The notes under the pieces: model-generated
Told to the model about the DNA's origin: nothing
Databases searched by the model: none
The model's input: the letters and a program-made list of their open reading frames with translations, nothing else
In this document: positions 35,159 through 43,604 of the stretch, piece by piece
Position numbering within the stretch: the stretch's first letter is position 1
Layout of the letters: each line of letters opens with the position of its first letter
Assembly (NCBI GenBank): GCA_028874075.1
Contig: JAPPLU010000053.1
Location: forward strand, 1 to 57,545
Source of the DNA: Chloroflexota bacterium
GTDB taxonomy: Bacteria; Chloroflexota; Dehalococcoidia; Lucifugimonadales; UBA3495
Length of the DNA stretch: 57,545 nt
Direction: 5' to 3'
Position numbers and translations under genes: made by a program

Positions 35159-35572
35159 ATGACCGAAGATTTTGGCGTGATCCTGGACTATGGGGGCAGG
35201 CCCTTTACCAGCGGCAACCGGGAGAACGCGAAACTCTTCTTCGCCGCCCTGGCCCACGGCTACATTCACCAGGGGATGGGCGGAGGCAGCTCTATGAGCG
35301 ACCAGGTCCAGGCGGCCTGTGACCTCATCGCCCTGGGTTTCGACCCGGACATGGCTTCCTCCATCGGCCGGGAGACAATGGACCTCAGGCTCCATGAGTG
35401 GTTTGCCGCCTGGCCCCAGGGCAAGGACCGGGTGAGGAGAGAAGCGGAATTCAACCGCGCCGTGCTCCAGTACGACTCCGGGGCCAACTGCTCCTGCAGG
35501 GACGATGAAGAGCGCAGGAGGCTGGACCGGCTGGTCCGGAACCCCTGGAGGGGCCTGACCGGTGCGGAGTGA
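35159..35572 (+). CDS. single-copy version of the same Gly-rich domain
   Basis: 137 residues from ATG 35159 with GGAAGGAG 8 bases upstream (the frame is open further upstream). The core YIHQGMGGGSSMSDQVQAA, then DLIALGF and LHEWFAAW, matches both repeats of the preceding protein. Two adjacent Cys (NCSC) near the C-terminus. Function unknown; the pair are probably products of duplication and may work together. Confidence 0.6.
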   Translation: MTEDFGVILDYGGRPFTSGNRENAKLFFAALAHGYIHQGMGGGSSMSDQVQAACDLIALGFDPDMASSIGRETMDLRLHEWFAAWPQGKDRVRREAEFNRAVLQYDSGANCSCRDDEERRRLDRLVRNPWRGLTGAE

Positions 35573-35662
35573 TGCGGGTCACCCGTTGCTGGGCCAGCCG
35601 GGCCGTCCGCATCCCTTGCGGCGCCTGGCAGCGGTAATCGACAAAGTCTCAACGATTATTTC

Positions 35663-35691
35663 TTGATATCAGAATAAACATGCTGTATAAT
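35663..35691 (+). promoter_or_regulatory. sigma-70-type promoter of RNA unit 3
   Basis: TTGATA (35663-35668), 17-base spacer, TATAAT (35686-35691). Start expected near 35698, a few bases before ATG 35701, so a leaderless short message is also possible. Confidence 0.72.
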
Positions 35692-35697
35692 CGTCAG

Positions 35698-35950
35698 CCC
35701 ATGAAGGTTTCGAACTACATCACAGCGCCGGCCAGTGCCGGCTTCAGCATCGCCAGCAACCCGGCTGGGCATTTCGCCCGGGCTGCAGCAGCTCCGGCTA
35801 ATTGCCCTGGCACGCAACTCGTGGCCGGCCCGGCCCCCATGGGAAGTTGCTATTCCCCTTGCGGCAAGGACGGTTGATATTAGGCGGCGCCAAGACGTGG
35901 AACCCTTGTATCCGGAGCCCCGGCGCCCACCAGCGCCGGGGCTCGTTTTT
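35698..35950 (+). ncRNA. RNA unit 3: leader with terminator before the RlaP gene
   Basis: About 250 bases from a consensus promoter to a strong terminator. It shares AACTACATCACAGCG with AACTATATCACGGCG of unit 2, followed in both by a GC hairpin (here GCCGGC-CAGT-GCCGGC); the 5' stems of units 1 and 2 are absent. The next gene begins 22 bases after the terminator, which suggests attenuation. A 59-codon frame from ATG 35701 (MKVSNYITAP) is the competing explanation. Confidence 0.4.
35915..35950 (+). terminator. intrinsic terminator upstream of RlaP gene
   Basis: Perfect 12-bp stem GAGCCCCGGCGC/GCGCCGGGGCTC with a six-base loop, then GTTTTT. Confidence 0.88.
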
Positions 35951-35972
35951 CCTCTGTTCCGGGAGACAACTC

Positions 35973-36767
35973 ATGATAGCCACGGCAGGACAATTTACCG
36001 GCAAGCAATGGAGGTCCGGGAGGCTGGAGCAATTCCTGGCCGGCCACCCCTATCCCCTGCTGTACGCCACGGTGCACGGCTCCAGGCTCTACGCCTTTGA
36101 CACCCTAGAATCCGACCTGGACCTGCGGGGCTGTCACGTGTTGCCCGTTGAACAGGTCCTGGGGCTGCGGGACGGGCCGGAGACCGTCACCAGGAAGGGG
36201 GAGCTGGCCGGCGCCGGCGTCGAGCTGGTGACCCACGAGGTGAAGAAGGTCTGCAGATTGCTGCTCAAGGGCAACGGCAACGTGCTGGAGGAGGTGCTGT
36301 CGCCCCTGGTCCTGGTGACGGGGGACTTCCACGCCGAGCTTCGGGATATCACCGGGGAGACCATTTCCAGGAAACACAGTGGCCATTACCTGGGTATGGC
36401 AAGCCAGGCCCTCAGCGTCCTGCAGAAGCCCGGCAAAGGGAAGGTCAAGTACGCCCTGCACCTGTACCGGGCCCTCCTGACCGGCGTCCACCTGATGGAG
36501 ACGGGGAAGCTGGAGTGCAGGCTGCCGGTCCTGAACGGCCGGGCCCGCCTTTCCCACGTCGACGAATTGCTTGAACGCAGGAAGGGAGGACCCGGGGAAC
36601 AGGGCCTGACCGGGCAGGAGATCGCCTTCATGGCGGGAAAGTTCGACCGGCTGATGCTGGAACTGAAGGAAGCGGCCGACCGGTCGCCGCTGCCGGCACA
36701 GGGCCAGAGAGAAGCCCGGCTCAATGACCTGCTGGTTCGGATACGGCGGGACGGCAGGTACCGGTAA
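35973..36767 (+). CDS. RlaP-type nucleotidyltransferase (DNA polymerase beta superfamily)
   Basis: 264 residues from ATG 35973. The catalytic segment TVHGSRLYAFDTLESDLDLRG has the GS motif and the D-x-D metal ligands spaced as in RlaP/YcgL-type predicted nucleotidyltransferases (given here in two parts: TVHGSRLYAF and ESDLDLRG). The C-terminal half has the family's helical region (KYALHLYRALLTGVHLMETG). RlaP is linked to RNA repair gene clusters, but no ligase or kinase is nearby here. Its transcript must pass the terminator at 35915-35950, so expression may be attenuated. Confidence 0.75.
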   Translation: MIATAGQFTGKQWRSGRLEQFLAGHPYPLLYATVHGSRLYAFDTLESDLDLRGCHVLPVEQVLGLRDGPETVTRKGELAGAGVELVTHEVKKVCRLLLKGNGNVLEEVLSPLVLVTGDFHAELRDITGETISRKHSGHYLGMASQALSVLQKPGKGKVKYALHLYRALLTGVHLMETGKLECRLPVLNGRARLSHVDELLERRKGGPGEQGLTGQEIAFMAGKFDRLMLELKEAADRSPLPAQGQREARLNDLLVRIRRDGRYR

Positions 36768-36818
36768 CGGCCCCTGAGGCAGGCGCATTCATCTCAAGAG
36801 AATTTGGGGAGCAGGGCA

Positions 36819-37178
36819 ATGACCAGGAAGCGGATATTGATCTGGGAAGAGGAATTCTTCCTGGAACCCCTTTCTTCCTCGGTGGTGAAGGTTGAGTACA
36901 AGGACCAGGTCGGCTGGGTCGGAATCAGCAGGGACTGCGACATCAACAGCCCCTTTGCATACCAGACCGGGCTTCTGGAATCTCCGGACGAGGGAATAGG
37001 CAACAGCCTGACGGCCACGCCCACCATCCGGTCCGCTCTGCTCTGCGTGGCCCACCACCTGAGGGAAAAGCAGATGAGGGCGGAGGCGCTGCGGATCAAC
37101 CCCCAGGCGCGCCGCGGGATGGCCCAGTGGGCATTGCGGGAATTTTTTGACGGGCACTGCGACAGGGCCGCGTTGTAG
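36819..37178 (+). CDS. unrecognised domain protein, paralogous to the end of the 38071 gene
   Basis: 119 residues from ATG 36819. Not recognised. Motif-like segments FFLEPLSSSVVKVEYKDQVG, then WVGISRDCD and the C-terminal MAQWALREFF are shared in order with the C-terminal 110 residues of the protein at 38071. The fold looks alpha/beta, soluble. It stands alone here, so the domain is a natural unit that can be free or fused. Confidence 0.6.
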   Translation: MTRKRILIWEEEFFLEPLSSSVVKVEYKDQVGWVGISRDCDINSPFAYQTGLLESPDEGIGNSLTATPTIRSALLCVAHHLREKQMRAEALRINPQARRGMAQWALREFFDGHCDRAAL

Positions 37179-37223
37179 GGCGGGCTTTTCCCAGGGCAGC
37201 CAGCCGCAAGGAGAAGGAAAAAG

Positions 37224-37973
37224 ATGACCGTTGACGAACTGATACGGGCTCTGCAGGAACTGGACCGGCCGGACCTGGAGGTGTTCGTGCCCTGTCCTCA
37301 CTGCTGCGGCCAGCGGGGGACCGACTTTGACCGGCTGGACGCCGAGTACTGCCTGACCATGGTAAGGGAGGGCCGGACCGTAGCCGTGTTGGGAGACCCC
37401 CGGGAGGAATGCCTGGAGGACCGGCGCAGCGACAGCCGGCGGGATGTGGGCCTGGCTATAGGCAAGAATCCTGAGGGGATCGCCCTGGCTCTGGGGCTGG
37501 AACCCGTGCGGCGGCTGTACCAGAAGGACCTGGAGTCCCTGGCCGGGTTGCTCACGGACCGGCCTTTGAACCGGACCATCTTTCACCGGCTGCTCAGGGC
37601 CAACCTGCTCCTGGAAATCCGCAGCGGGGAGTCGACCGAGTACGTGGTGGCCATAAGCCCCTACCGGACCACGGTGGAAGACATGGAGGAACTCCACAAC
37701 TTCGGCGACTTGATGTCCCAGCTGACCGGAGGGCCGGTGCGGCTGGTGATGGCCAGCGTCGCCGCCGACCGGCGGGTCCTTGAGTTGATGGAAGCCGAAG
37801 GAGTCCGGCATTGCCAGGTCTCCCCGGAGGACGTGGACCAGGTCCGCGAGGAGAAGAGGAAACGCCGACAGGAGGAGATGCGACTGTGGCGGGAGAAGAG
37901 GGCGGGGGCGGTCGATTCGGGCGACCAGGTACCGGAGCGGGCAGCCGGAGGAGGACCTGAAGCTGGGACATGA
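37224..37973 (+). CDS. hypothetical protein with a PD-(D/E)XK-like middle domain
   Basis: 249 residues, start ATG 37224 with AAGGAG upstream. The N-terminus has an EVFVPCPHCC segment (Cys cluster PCPHCC, about 23-28). The region 120-215 (LLRANLLLEIRSG, YVVAISPYRTTVED, RLVMASV) follows the pattern of the DUF3782/COG5493-like predicted nucleases also seen at 38071 and 49307, but acidic residues are partly replaced (the expected EVS-type triad reads AIS). The C-terminus is a highly charged helix. Function unknown. Confidence 0.5.
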   Translation: MTVDELIRALQELDRPDLEVFVPCPHCCGQRGTDFDRLDAEYCLTMVREGRTVAVLGDPREECLEDRRSDSRRDVGLAIGKNPEGIALALGLEPVRRLYQKDLESLAGLLTDRPLNRTIFHRLLRANLLLEIRSGESTEYVVAISPYRTTVEDMEELHNFGDLMSQLTGGPVRLVMASVAADRRVLELMEAEGVRHCQVSPEDVDQVREEKRKRRQEEMRLWREKRAGAVDSGDQVPERAAGGGPEAGT

Positions 37974-38070
37974 GGATGTGTGAGTCCCCAAGTTCTGTAT
38001 CGCGACGCTCGGGAGCGCCGGCAGTAACCAGGGGCTGGGCCCCTTCCATTCACGGACGGAGAAAAGAACC

Positions 38071-39045
38071 ATGGCAACCGAATTTTCCTGGGCAACCTCC
38101 AGGAAGCAGATGGAACGCATAGCGAGGCGCCAACGCGCGGATGAGGCGAGCCTCATGAGCACAGGTGTCCTGGCCGACCTGTTGAGCGTTGAGTGGGTCA
38201 GAGTGCTGCAACCCCGGCCCAGCTACGCGCCCAGCAGGCTGGAAAACCTGATAGACATGGCCGCTGCCCAGGGCAGGATGACCTCTTGGGAGGCGGACTA
38301 CCTGGCGGTCGAGGCCGTCGTGTTCGAGGGGGGTGGAGCCGAGGCGGAGGTCTACGTCCTGGTCTATCCGGCCGTCGAGCGCGTCCTTCCCGGGGATGTT
38401 GCCGAGGCAAGAAGGCGGGCCTCTCTCCTGGAGCAGGCCATTGGCGCTACGGTCCTTCCCGCCGTGGTCGGCGTGGACGTTTCTCCAGCCTCCGGCGCCG
38501 TCGATATGCAGGATGTGCTGTTTCTCAGGTACGACGAGCAGGACCGCCGCGTCCGTTCTCACGTACCGTCTTCAGCGTGGCCGAGAGGGAAAGACCCCGC
38601 CGTAGCCCGGAGCGTAGCAGGATCCGGCGTGGAAGTCCCGCCGGACGAGATGCCGGTGGAGCCACCCGATAGGGAGCCGGCGGCGATGCAGGCACTGGTT
38701 GGCCGGCGCCACTACAACAACGGCCATGCCGAGTTCATCCTGGAGCCCGTCTCCCCCTCGGTGGTGCGGGTGGAGCACCGGGACCAGGTGGGCTGGATCG
38801 GCATCAACAAGAACTGGGACGTCCTCCAGCCCTTTACCTGGACACACGAGGAGTCGTACGTGGATGACGATGGCATCCGTGGGAGCTTCTTGGGCGATGA
38901 CACCCCGGAGAAGGCCCTGAGGGCTCTGGCCCGGAACATGCTGTCCGACCAGAGGAAGGCGGATTCCCGGCGGGTCAATCCTGAGGAGCGTCAGAACGCC
39001 GCACGGCAGGTGCTGCGGGAGTTCCTGGGCGAACTGGAGGGCTGA
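38071..39045 (+). CDS. fusion: PD-(D/E)XK-like domain plus the 36819-type domain
   Basis: 324 residues. The N-terminal about 190 residues (SRLENLIDMAAAQGRMTSWE, then VEAVVFEGG, VYVLVYPAVERV and RRASLLEQAIGA) follow the DUF3782-like plan seen at 49307, with conserved hydrophobic strands but no clear full catalytic set. The C-terminal about 115 residues (HAEFILEPVSPSVVRVEH, DQVGWIGI, ARQVLREFLGE) are homologous to the whole protein at 36819. Start ATG 38071 with GGAGAAAAG upstream. The fusion suggests that the two domains act on the same process. Confidence 0.6.
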   Translation: MATEFSWATSRKQMERIARRQRADEASLMSTGVLADLLSVEWVRVLQPRPSYAPSRLENLIDMAAAQGRMTSWEADYLAVEAVVFEGGGAEAEVYVLVYPAVERVLPGDVAEARRRASLLEQAIGATVLPAVVGVDVSPASGAVDMQDVLFLRYDEQDRRVRSHVPSSAWPRGKDPAVARSVAGSGVEVPPDEMPVEPPDREPAAMQALVGRRHYNNGHAEFILEPVSPSVVRVEHRDQVGWIGINKNWDVLQPFTWTHEESYVDDDGIRGSFLGDDTPEKALRALARNMLSDQRKADSRRVNPEERQNAARQVLREFLGELEG

Positions 39046-39129
39046 CCGATTCTCCGGGCGTCCTGCTGCAGTCGGGCAAATGCGGCGCCCGGCCGTCTGC
39101 GGGCCGCCTGGCTTAGAGAGGACGATGAC

Positions 39130-39729
39130 ATGCCCTTCGTCAGCAGCCGGCGAGCAGGGGAGAAGCTGCCCGAGGAGATTCATCCGCAGCCTGACCGGCG
39201 GGCCGGCACCCTGGCCGGAGAACCGGCTGAGCACCTGGCAGCCCAGGCGGCTGCCCCGGGCGGCCGGCAGAGCGGCAACGGCTGGCACGGCCAGTCGGAC
39301 CCGGACATCGCCTTGTTACCCGAGGACTCCGGCGACCCCGAAGCCGGTAGTGCAGCTGGGGAGGAAGCCTTCACGCTGGCGTTGGCCGGCCAGAGGGAGA
39401 AACTCTACCCAGGCAACGCCGAGCCAGCGGAACTCCCGGGCCAACCATGGAGTGCAGTCACAGCCACCCCACAGAACCGGAGGTCCACCGATATGGAAGA
39501 GACGAAAAGGATGACAGTGCTGGAAGACAAACAGGGCTTCACGGCCACGGTGCAGGAGACTGATACCCCGAGGACCTGGGAGTTGGAGTGGACCGGCACT
39601 CCCGATGCAGGCCGGGCGTACCGCATGTTGAAGAACGCGGATACTGAGGTGCTGCGCAGCGGCGGGGAGGTCCTGGTCGTCAACTGCCCCGAGGAGCAGA
39701 AGGCGGTACGAGAAAAGCTGGACAGGTGA
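39130..39729 (+). CDS. degenerate nucleotidyltransferase N-terminus joined to a small unknown domain
   Basis: 199 codons. Residues 1-95 align with the start of the nucleotidyltransferase at 40952 (SRRAGEKLPEEIHPQPD versus KRHRAGTEMPEAVHPDPD; HGQSDPDIAL versus DEQSDLDLVA), but the GS motif has become GR and the strands are disrupted. From Met122 (ATG 39493, with GGAGGT upstream) a separate 78-residue domain begins (FTATVQETDTPRTWELEW). The second part is probably translated on its own; the first part is a decaying duplicate. Confidence 0.5.
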   Translation: MPFVSSRRAGEKLPEEIHPQPDRRAGTLAGEPAEHLAAQAAAPGGRQSGNGWHGQSDPDIALLPEDSGDPEAGSAAGEEAFTLALAGQREKLYPGNAEPAELPGQPWSAVTATPQNRRSTDMEETKRMTVLEDKQGFTATVQETDTPRTWELEWTGTPDAGRAYRMLKNADTEVLRSGGEVLVVNCPEEQKAVREKLDR

Positions 39730-39798
39730 ACGGATTCTATCCGGGCCCGGACCGGCGACCGCTACCGGCTGCAGCTCATCTTTGAGGCGGAGGATGGA

Positions 39799-40041
39799 TT
39801 GGTGCATGACGACTTCGATTTCCGGACCCCGCTCGGCCGGATCACCTGCCCCACCTGCGTCGAAAGGTTCGCCAGGAAACGTGCTAGGGCGCGGGAGGAT
39901 GCCTTTGACGAATACAACGGTCCCAGGGAAATCGCCAGGCATACCCGGCTGGTGGCCGAGGCCTACGCCCGCCTGGCGGAGATAGAGGAAAACCTGGACC
40001 TGGACCAGCTGAGGAGAAGGACCGCCCCGGGCCGCTGCTGA
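39799..40041 (+). CDS. small protein with a CPTC motif
   Basis: 80 residues from TTG 39799 or 79 from GTG 39802, both just after GAGGCGGAGG. It contains LGRITCPTCVERFARKRARA and a C-terminal helix. The frame continues upstream to the previous stop (39730) with protein-like residues (RYRLQLIFEAEDG), so the true start may be earlier at a rare start codon. Function unknown. Confidence 0.45.
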   Translation: MVHDDFDFRTPLGRITCPTCVERFARKRARAREDAFDEYNGPREIARHTRLVAEAYARLAEIEENLDLDQLRRRTAPGRC

Positions 40042-40111
40042 CGCCGGCGGCGCCGAGGAGCGCACAGCAGGAAACCAGGGGAGAACACAACCGGACTAAA
40101 GGAGGAAGGCG

Positions 40112-40702
40112 ATGAACGCAGGGGAGACAGCCGGAGGGCCCGCCAATCCCGCCGACTACCGGCGGCACTACCGGTTCACCTCCGCCGAGTACGAGGCCAT
40201 GATCGAGGCGGGCATCCTGGGCAAGTACCATAAAGTGGAGCTGATCGACGGGTACGTGCTGGAACTGGAGCAGTACACCTACGAGCTGGACACGGTCGCC
40301 AACCGGGCCATGGAGCTCTTTTTCGACCTGGACCGGAGGGAATACGCGGCGATGATAAAGGCCACCCTGCACGTGGGAGAGGGATTTGTGCCGGACCCGG
40401 ACTACTGGCTGACCAGGAGGGGCGACCGCCTGCGGTTTCCGCAGACGGAGGACATCCTGCTGGTCCTGGAAGTGGCCGAGGAATCCCTGAGGTTCGACCT
40501 GGAGGTCAAGGCCGGGCTCTACGCCCGGGCGGGGGTGGCGGAGCTCTGGGTCATCGACCTGCCGCGCCGCGTCCTGCACCGCTTCACCGGCCCGGCGCCC
40601 GACGGGTACCAGGAGCACACGGTCCTGACGGAGGATGAGGAGCTGACGCCTGTCAAGGTGCCCGGCAAGACGCTGCGCGTCAGGGACCTGCTGGACGGGT
40701 AA
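40112..40702 (+). CDS. Uma2-family (DUF820) predicted endonuclease
   Basis: 196 residues. Uma2 pattern: YRFTSAEYEAMIEAGIL, KVELIDGYVLE (first acid), FVPDPDYWL, ILLVLEVAEESLRFDLEVK (E and D-x-K-type metal site), YARAGVAELWVIDL. PD-(D/E)XK-fold proteins common in cyanobacteria and Chloroflexota; the biological target is unknown. GGAGGAAGG lies upstream of ATG 40112. A close paralogue is at 42819, so a recent duplication with three other genes between. Confidence 0.85.
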   Translation: MNAGETAGGPANPADYRRHYRFTSAEYEAMIEAGILGKYHKVELIDGYVLELEQYTYELDTVANRAMELFFDLDRREYAAMIKATLHVGEGFVPDPDYWLTRRGDRLRFPQTEDILLVLEVAEESLRFDLEVKAGLYARAGVAELWVIDLPRRVLHRFTGPAPDGYQEHTVLTEDEELTPVKVPGKTLRVRDLLDG

Positions 40703-40951
40703 CCGGCGCGGCATCGGGCCTGAAGGTGGTATTGCCGGCGTCAGGGCCAACTGCGGGGGAGGGGGGTTGCGCTGCCGGAACATGGCCCGAACACCGGAGC
40801 CGGACTGACCGGAGCAGTGGCTGGCGGCGCCGGCAATCCGGGACCCCAACCGGCTGGCGGACAGCGGCCAGGGAGGCGCTTCCCCCATTACCGGCGCCAG
40901 GTTACGAGACCCGTCAGCCGTCGCCGGGCAAGGGAGCGAAAGAGAGGGACC

Positions 40952-41866
40952 ATGGCATTCGTGAAACGACACCGGGCCGGAACCGAGATGCCCGAGGCGG
41001 TCCACCCGGACCCCGACCCCCGGGCCGTAGCCCTGGGCAAGCGCCTGGCGGAACACGCCGCGGTCCAGGCCGTCATCCTGGGCGGCTCCCGCCACACCGG
41101 CGGCTGGGACGAGCAGTCGGACCTGGACCTGGTGGCAGTCCTGGCGGAGCCCTGCGATGCTGAGGCTGCGGAGAAGACCGTCTCCCTGGCCCTGGCCGAC
41201 CTGAGGGAAAGGTACTATCCGGGCTACCGGAACTGGAACAGTAAGGACAACGGCGTGGCGGAGGGCCAGTGGATAGTGCCCATGGACTTCTTCCTGGCCC
41301 ACCGGCGGACGGTCAACCATGCCATGGCCCTGGCCGCCCGGCAGGGCCGGATTATCGCCAGCGAGCCGGGGAGCGAGGAAAAGTACCGGCACGACGGCGA
41401 CACGTCCAACGAGTGGGGGCTGGTTACCCTGCCGAAGCTGAGGAATGCCTGGTCTTGCTACATCCAGGTTCCAATCATAAGGAGGATATTCGACGAAGTG
41501 CCGCCACACCGGCTTAACGTGAGGACCGAGCAGGGCAGGACGGCCCACCGGCTGCTGTGGCACTCGGGCTCGGCGATACTCTCAATCCTGGAAGTCATGT
41601 GCCCGAACGGCTCCCTGGCGGCCATGGCCGAGATACTGAGGGAGAAGGACCCGGGCTGGACCCGCGAGTTTGCCAGCGACCTGGACTGCCTGGACCAGTA
41701 CAGCGGCTGCGGGTGCGAGGTGGTGGTTGCCAGGCCCATCGTAGACCTGGAAGTCATGTGGGGCGCCCTGGAGCGGGACAGGGAGGCGCTGTGGCGGCGG
41801 ATCGAGGAGCTGAGCGGCTATGACCTGATGGAGTTGCCGGAGAGGGACGGCCGGAATCCTACCTAA
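40952..41866 (+). CDS. nucleotidyltransferase-fold protein
   Basis: 304 residues from ATG 40952 (AGAGAGGG upstream). GGSRHTGGWDEQSDLDLV near residue 48-65 is the nucleotidyltransferase G-S...D-x-D signature; a third acid probably lies in MDFFLAHRR. The C-terminal helical domain (RTAHRLLWHSGSAILSILEV) resembles the partner domain of stand-alone nucleotidyltransferases such as MNT- or kanamycin-type enzymes. Substrate unknown. A broken duplicate of its N-terminus is at 39130. Confidence 0.7.
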   Translation: MAFVKRHRAGTEMPEAVHPDPDPRAVALGKRLAEHAAVQAVILGGSRHTGGWDEQSDLDLVAVLAEPCDAEAAEKTVSLALADLRERYYPGYRNWNSKDNGVAEGQWIVPMDFFLAHRRTVNHAMALAARQGRIIASEPGSEEKYRHDGDTSNEWGLVTLPKLRNAWSCYIQVPIIRRIFDEVPPHRLNVRTEQGRTAHRLLWHSGSAILSILEVMCPNGSLAAMAEILREKDPGWTREFASDLDCLDQYSGCGCEVVVARPIVDLEVMWGALERDREALWRRIEELSGYDLMELPERDGRNPT

Positions 41867-42080
41867 CCAACGGCTTCCTGGGAGAACTTCCGTCCCGAGT
41901 CAAGGCTCCCCGGGCCATGCCGGAGGTGCGGACGTGGTGGAGTTCGTGGCAGAAAAACGGCGAGGCACCGCCGGAACCGGTGATCGCTGGCCCACGGAAG
42001 GAATCGAAGATGACGGTCAGGTGAGCGGGACACCGGATGGCGAGCCGGAGAGAGGAGAGCAGGAATCACGCTGCTACCGG

Positions 42081-42169
42081 CGGAGGGAGCGGGATTCGAA
42101 CCCGCGATCCCGCGTTAACAGGATAAGCGCTTAGCAGGCGCCCGCACTAGACCACTATGCGATCCCTCC
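42081..42169 (-). tRNA. tRNA-Ser(GCU)
   Basis: Read on the minus strand: acceptor GGAGGGA pairs with TCCCTCC; D arm; anticodon loop CTGCTAA with anticodon GCT; a long variable arm as in class II tRNAs; T arm GCGGG-TTCGAAT-CCCGC; G discriminator; CCA not encoded. It sits alone in the accessory block. It reads AGC/AGU and cannot suppress amber codons. Confidence 0.93.
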
Positions 42170-42327
42170 AGTAGACACGGCCCAATCATACCATAGGGCG
42201 GTTATCATAGCCCCGCAATCGGAGAAAGGGTGGGACTGACATACCGGCATCCACCCCAGTAAGAAGGCCGGGGCTCCCACGACCGGGCGCCGCCAGGAGA
42301 GACCTTCATCCCGGAGAGAAATGGGAC

Positions 42328-42822
42328 ATGACAGAAGCAAATGACGCCCAGGGAAGCCCGGTCATCAGAATCCAGGTGTCCAACCTGCAGGGTACGGAGT
42401 TCGAGGAACTGGAGCTGCCGGTGGACCCCAACGCCCCTTCCACCGTCCTGCCGCGGGACCTGCTGGAAAGGCTCGAAGTGCCGGTGACAATGACCAGAAC
42501 CGGGTACGGCCCCGAGGGCTGGCCGGTGGCCGTGCAAATAGGAGGCATCAGGATCCGGATCGGCAATACCGAGGGCTACACAAGCGTGGTATTTGGGGAC
42601 GAAGACCAGCCCGCGAGGGTGGGGGACCTGACCCTCAAGGAGTTCTTCCTGCAATTGAACCCCGAGACCGGGGAATTGGAGCCGCTGGTGCTGCGGGAAG
42701 TGCGGCGCCTCACAGCCTGGCCAGGGCCAGGGGGGCAAAGAACCCCCATTCTCCCGGCGGGAGAGGGCCAAGGGGCGCCAGGACACATACGGGCGGAACA
42801 GGACTGGAGGCAGAAGGGATGA
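42328..42822 (+). CDS. retropepsin-like fold protein with lost active site
   Basis: 164 residues. The layout follows clan AA proteins such as the one at 1846: FEELELPVDPNAPSTVLPRDL aligns with FEELQVIVDTGSTNTVVPRQI (given in parts: VDPNAPSTVLP versus VDTGSTNTVVP). The catalytic Asp is kept but D-T-G has become D-P-N, so proteolysis is unlikely. The C-terminal 50 residues are low complexity. The stop overlaps the start of the next gene as ATGA. Confidence 0.6.
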   Translation: MTEANDAQGSPVIRIQVSNLQGTEFEELELPVDPNAPSTVLPRDLLERLEVPVTMTRTGYGPEGWPVAVQIGGIRIRIGNTEGYTSVVFGDEDQPARVGDLTLKEFFLQLNPETGELEPLVLREVRRLTAWPGPGGQRTPILPAGEGQGAPGHIRAEQDWRQKG

Positions 42823-43400
42823 GCTCAGAAGAAGATGCCAATTTGTTGACCAACCCGGACCGTCACTACCGGTTCACCTTCGCCGAATATGAGGCGATGA
42901 TCAATGCGGGCATCCGGGGCGAGTGCCACAAGGTGGAGCTGATCGACGGCTACGTGCTGGAGATGGAGCCCTACACCCGCGAACTGGACCTGGTGGCGAA
43001 CCGGGCGATGCGGCATTTCCTGGACCTGGACCCGGAGCAGTACGCCGGCATGGTCAAGGCCACCCTGTACGTCGGAGAAGGCTTTGTCCCGGACCCGGAC
43101 TACTGGCTGGCCAAGATGGACGACTTCACGCTGAGGGTGGACCCCGACGACATCCTGCTGATCATCGAGGTGGCCGAGGAGTCCCTGCGGTTCGACCTGG
43201 AGGTCAAGGCCCGGCTCTACGCCCGGGCGGGAGTGGCGGAGCTGTGGGTGGTGGACCTGCCGCAGCTCCTCCTCCACCGCTTCACCAGGCCAGCGCCCGG
43301 TGGCTACCTGGACCACACCGTGCTGACCGAGGACGAACTGGTGACGCCCCTCAAGGTGCCGTCCAAGCCCCTGTACCTGCGGGACCTGCTGGGCAGGTGA
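42819..43400 (+). CDS. Uma2-family (DUF820) predicted endonuclease, second copy
   Basis: 193 residues, paralogous to 40112 along the whole length: YRFTFAEYEAMINAGI, KVELIDGYVLEME, FVPDPDYWLAK, LLIIEVAEESLRFDLEVK and YARAGVAELWVVDLPQ. The PD-(D/E)XK residues are kept. Start ATG 42819 overlaps the stop of the retropepsin-like gene (ATGA), so the two are probably co-translated. Confidence 0.85.
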   Translation: MSSEEDANLLTNPDRHYRFTFAEYEAMINAGIRGECHKVELIDGYVLEMEPYTRELDLVANRAMRHFLDLDPEQYAGMVKATLYVGEGFVPDPDYWLAKMDDFTLRVDPDDILLIIEVAEESLRFDLEVKARLYARAGVAELWVVDLPQLLLHRFTRPAPGGYLDHTVLTEDELVTPLKVPSKPLYLRDLLGR

Positions 43401-43604
43401 CCAGGCACGAGGATGTTCGTGGAATATTTGGTCCCGCCGTTTGCGGTCGGCGGAGAGGCAAGTGCCCGCGACATTGGAAGGTCCCGGACAGCCGCGGCTG
43501 CATCTGCTCCCACGGCTTATGACGACCTGCGGCGGGGAGAAGCCTGAAACCAGAGAGCTCCGGACACGGAAGGTTCAAGTATTAAGGCATCGAGGGATTT
43601 TGCC

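Noticed and set aside
36789..38162. 457-residue minus-strand frame
   Set aside because: Antisense to three plus-strand genes with ribosome sites and mutual homology.
39884..41563. 559-residue minus-strand frame
   Set aside because: Antisense to Uma2 and nucleotidyltransferase genes; high-GC open shadow.
42081..42169. tRNA-Ser as attachment site of an integrated island
   Set aside because: I find no integrase gene beside it and no repeated 3' tRNA segment elsewhere in the window.
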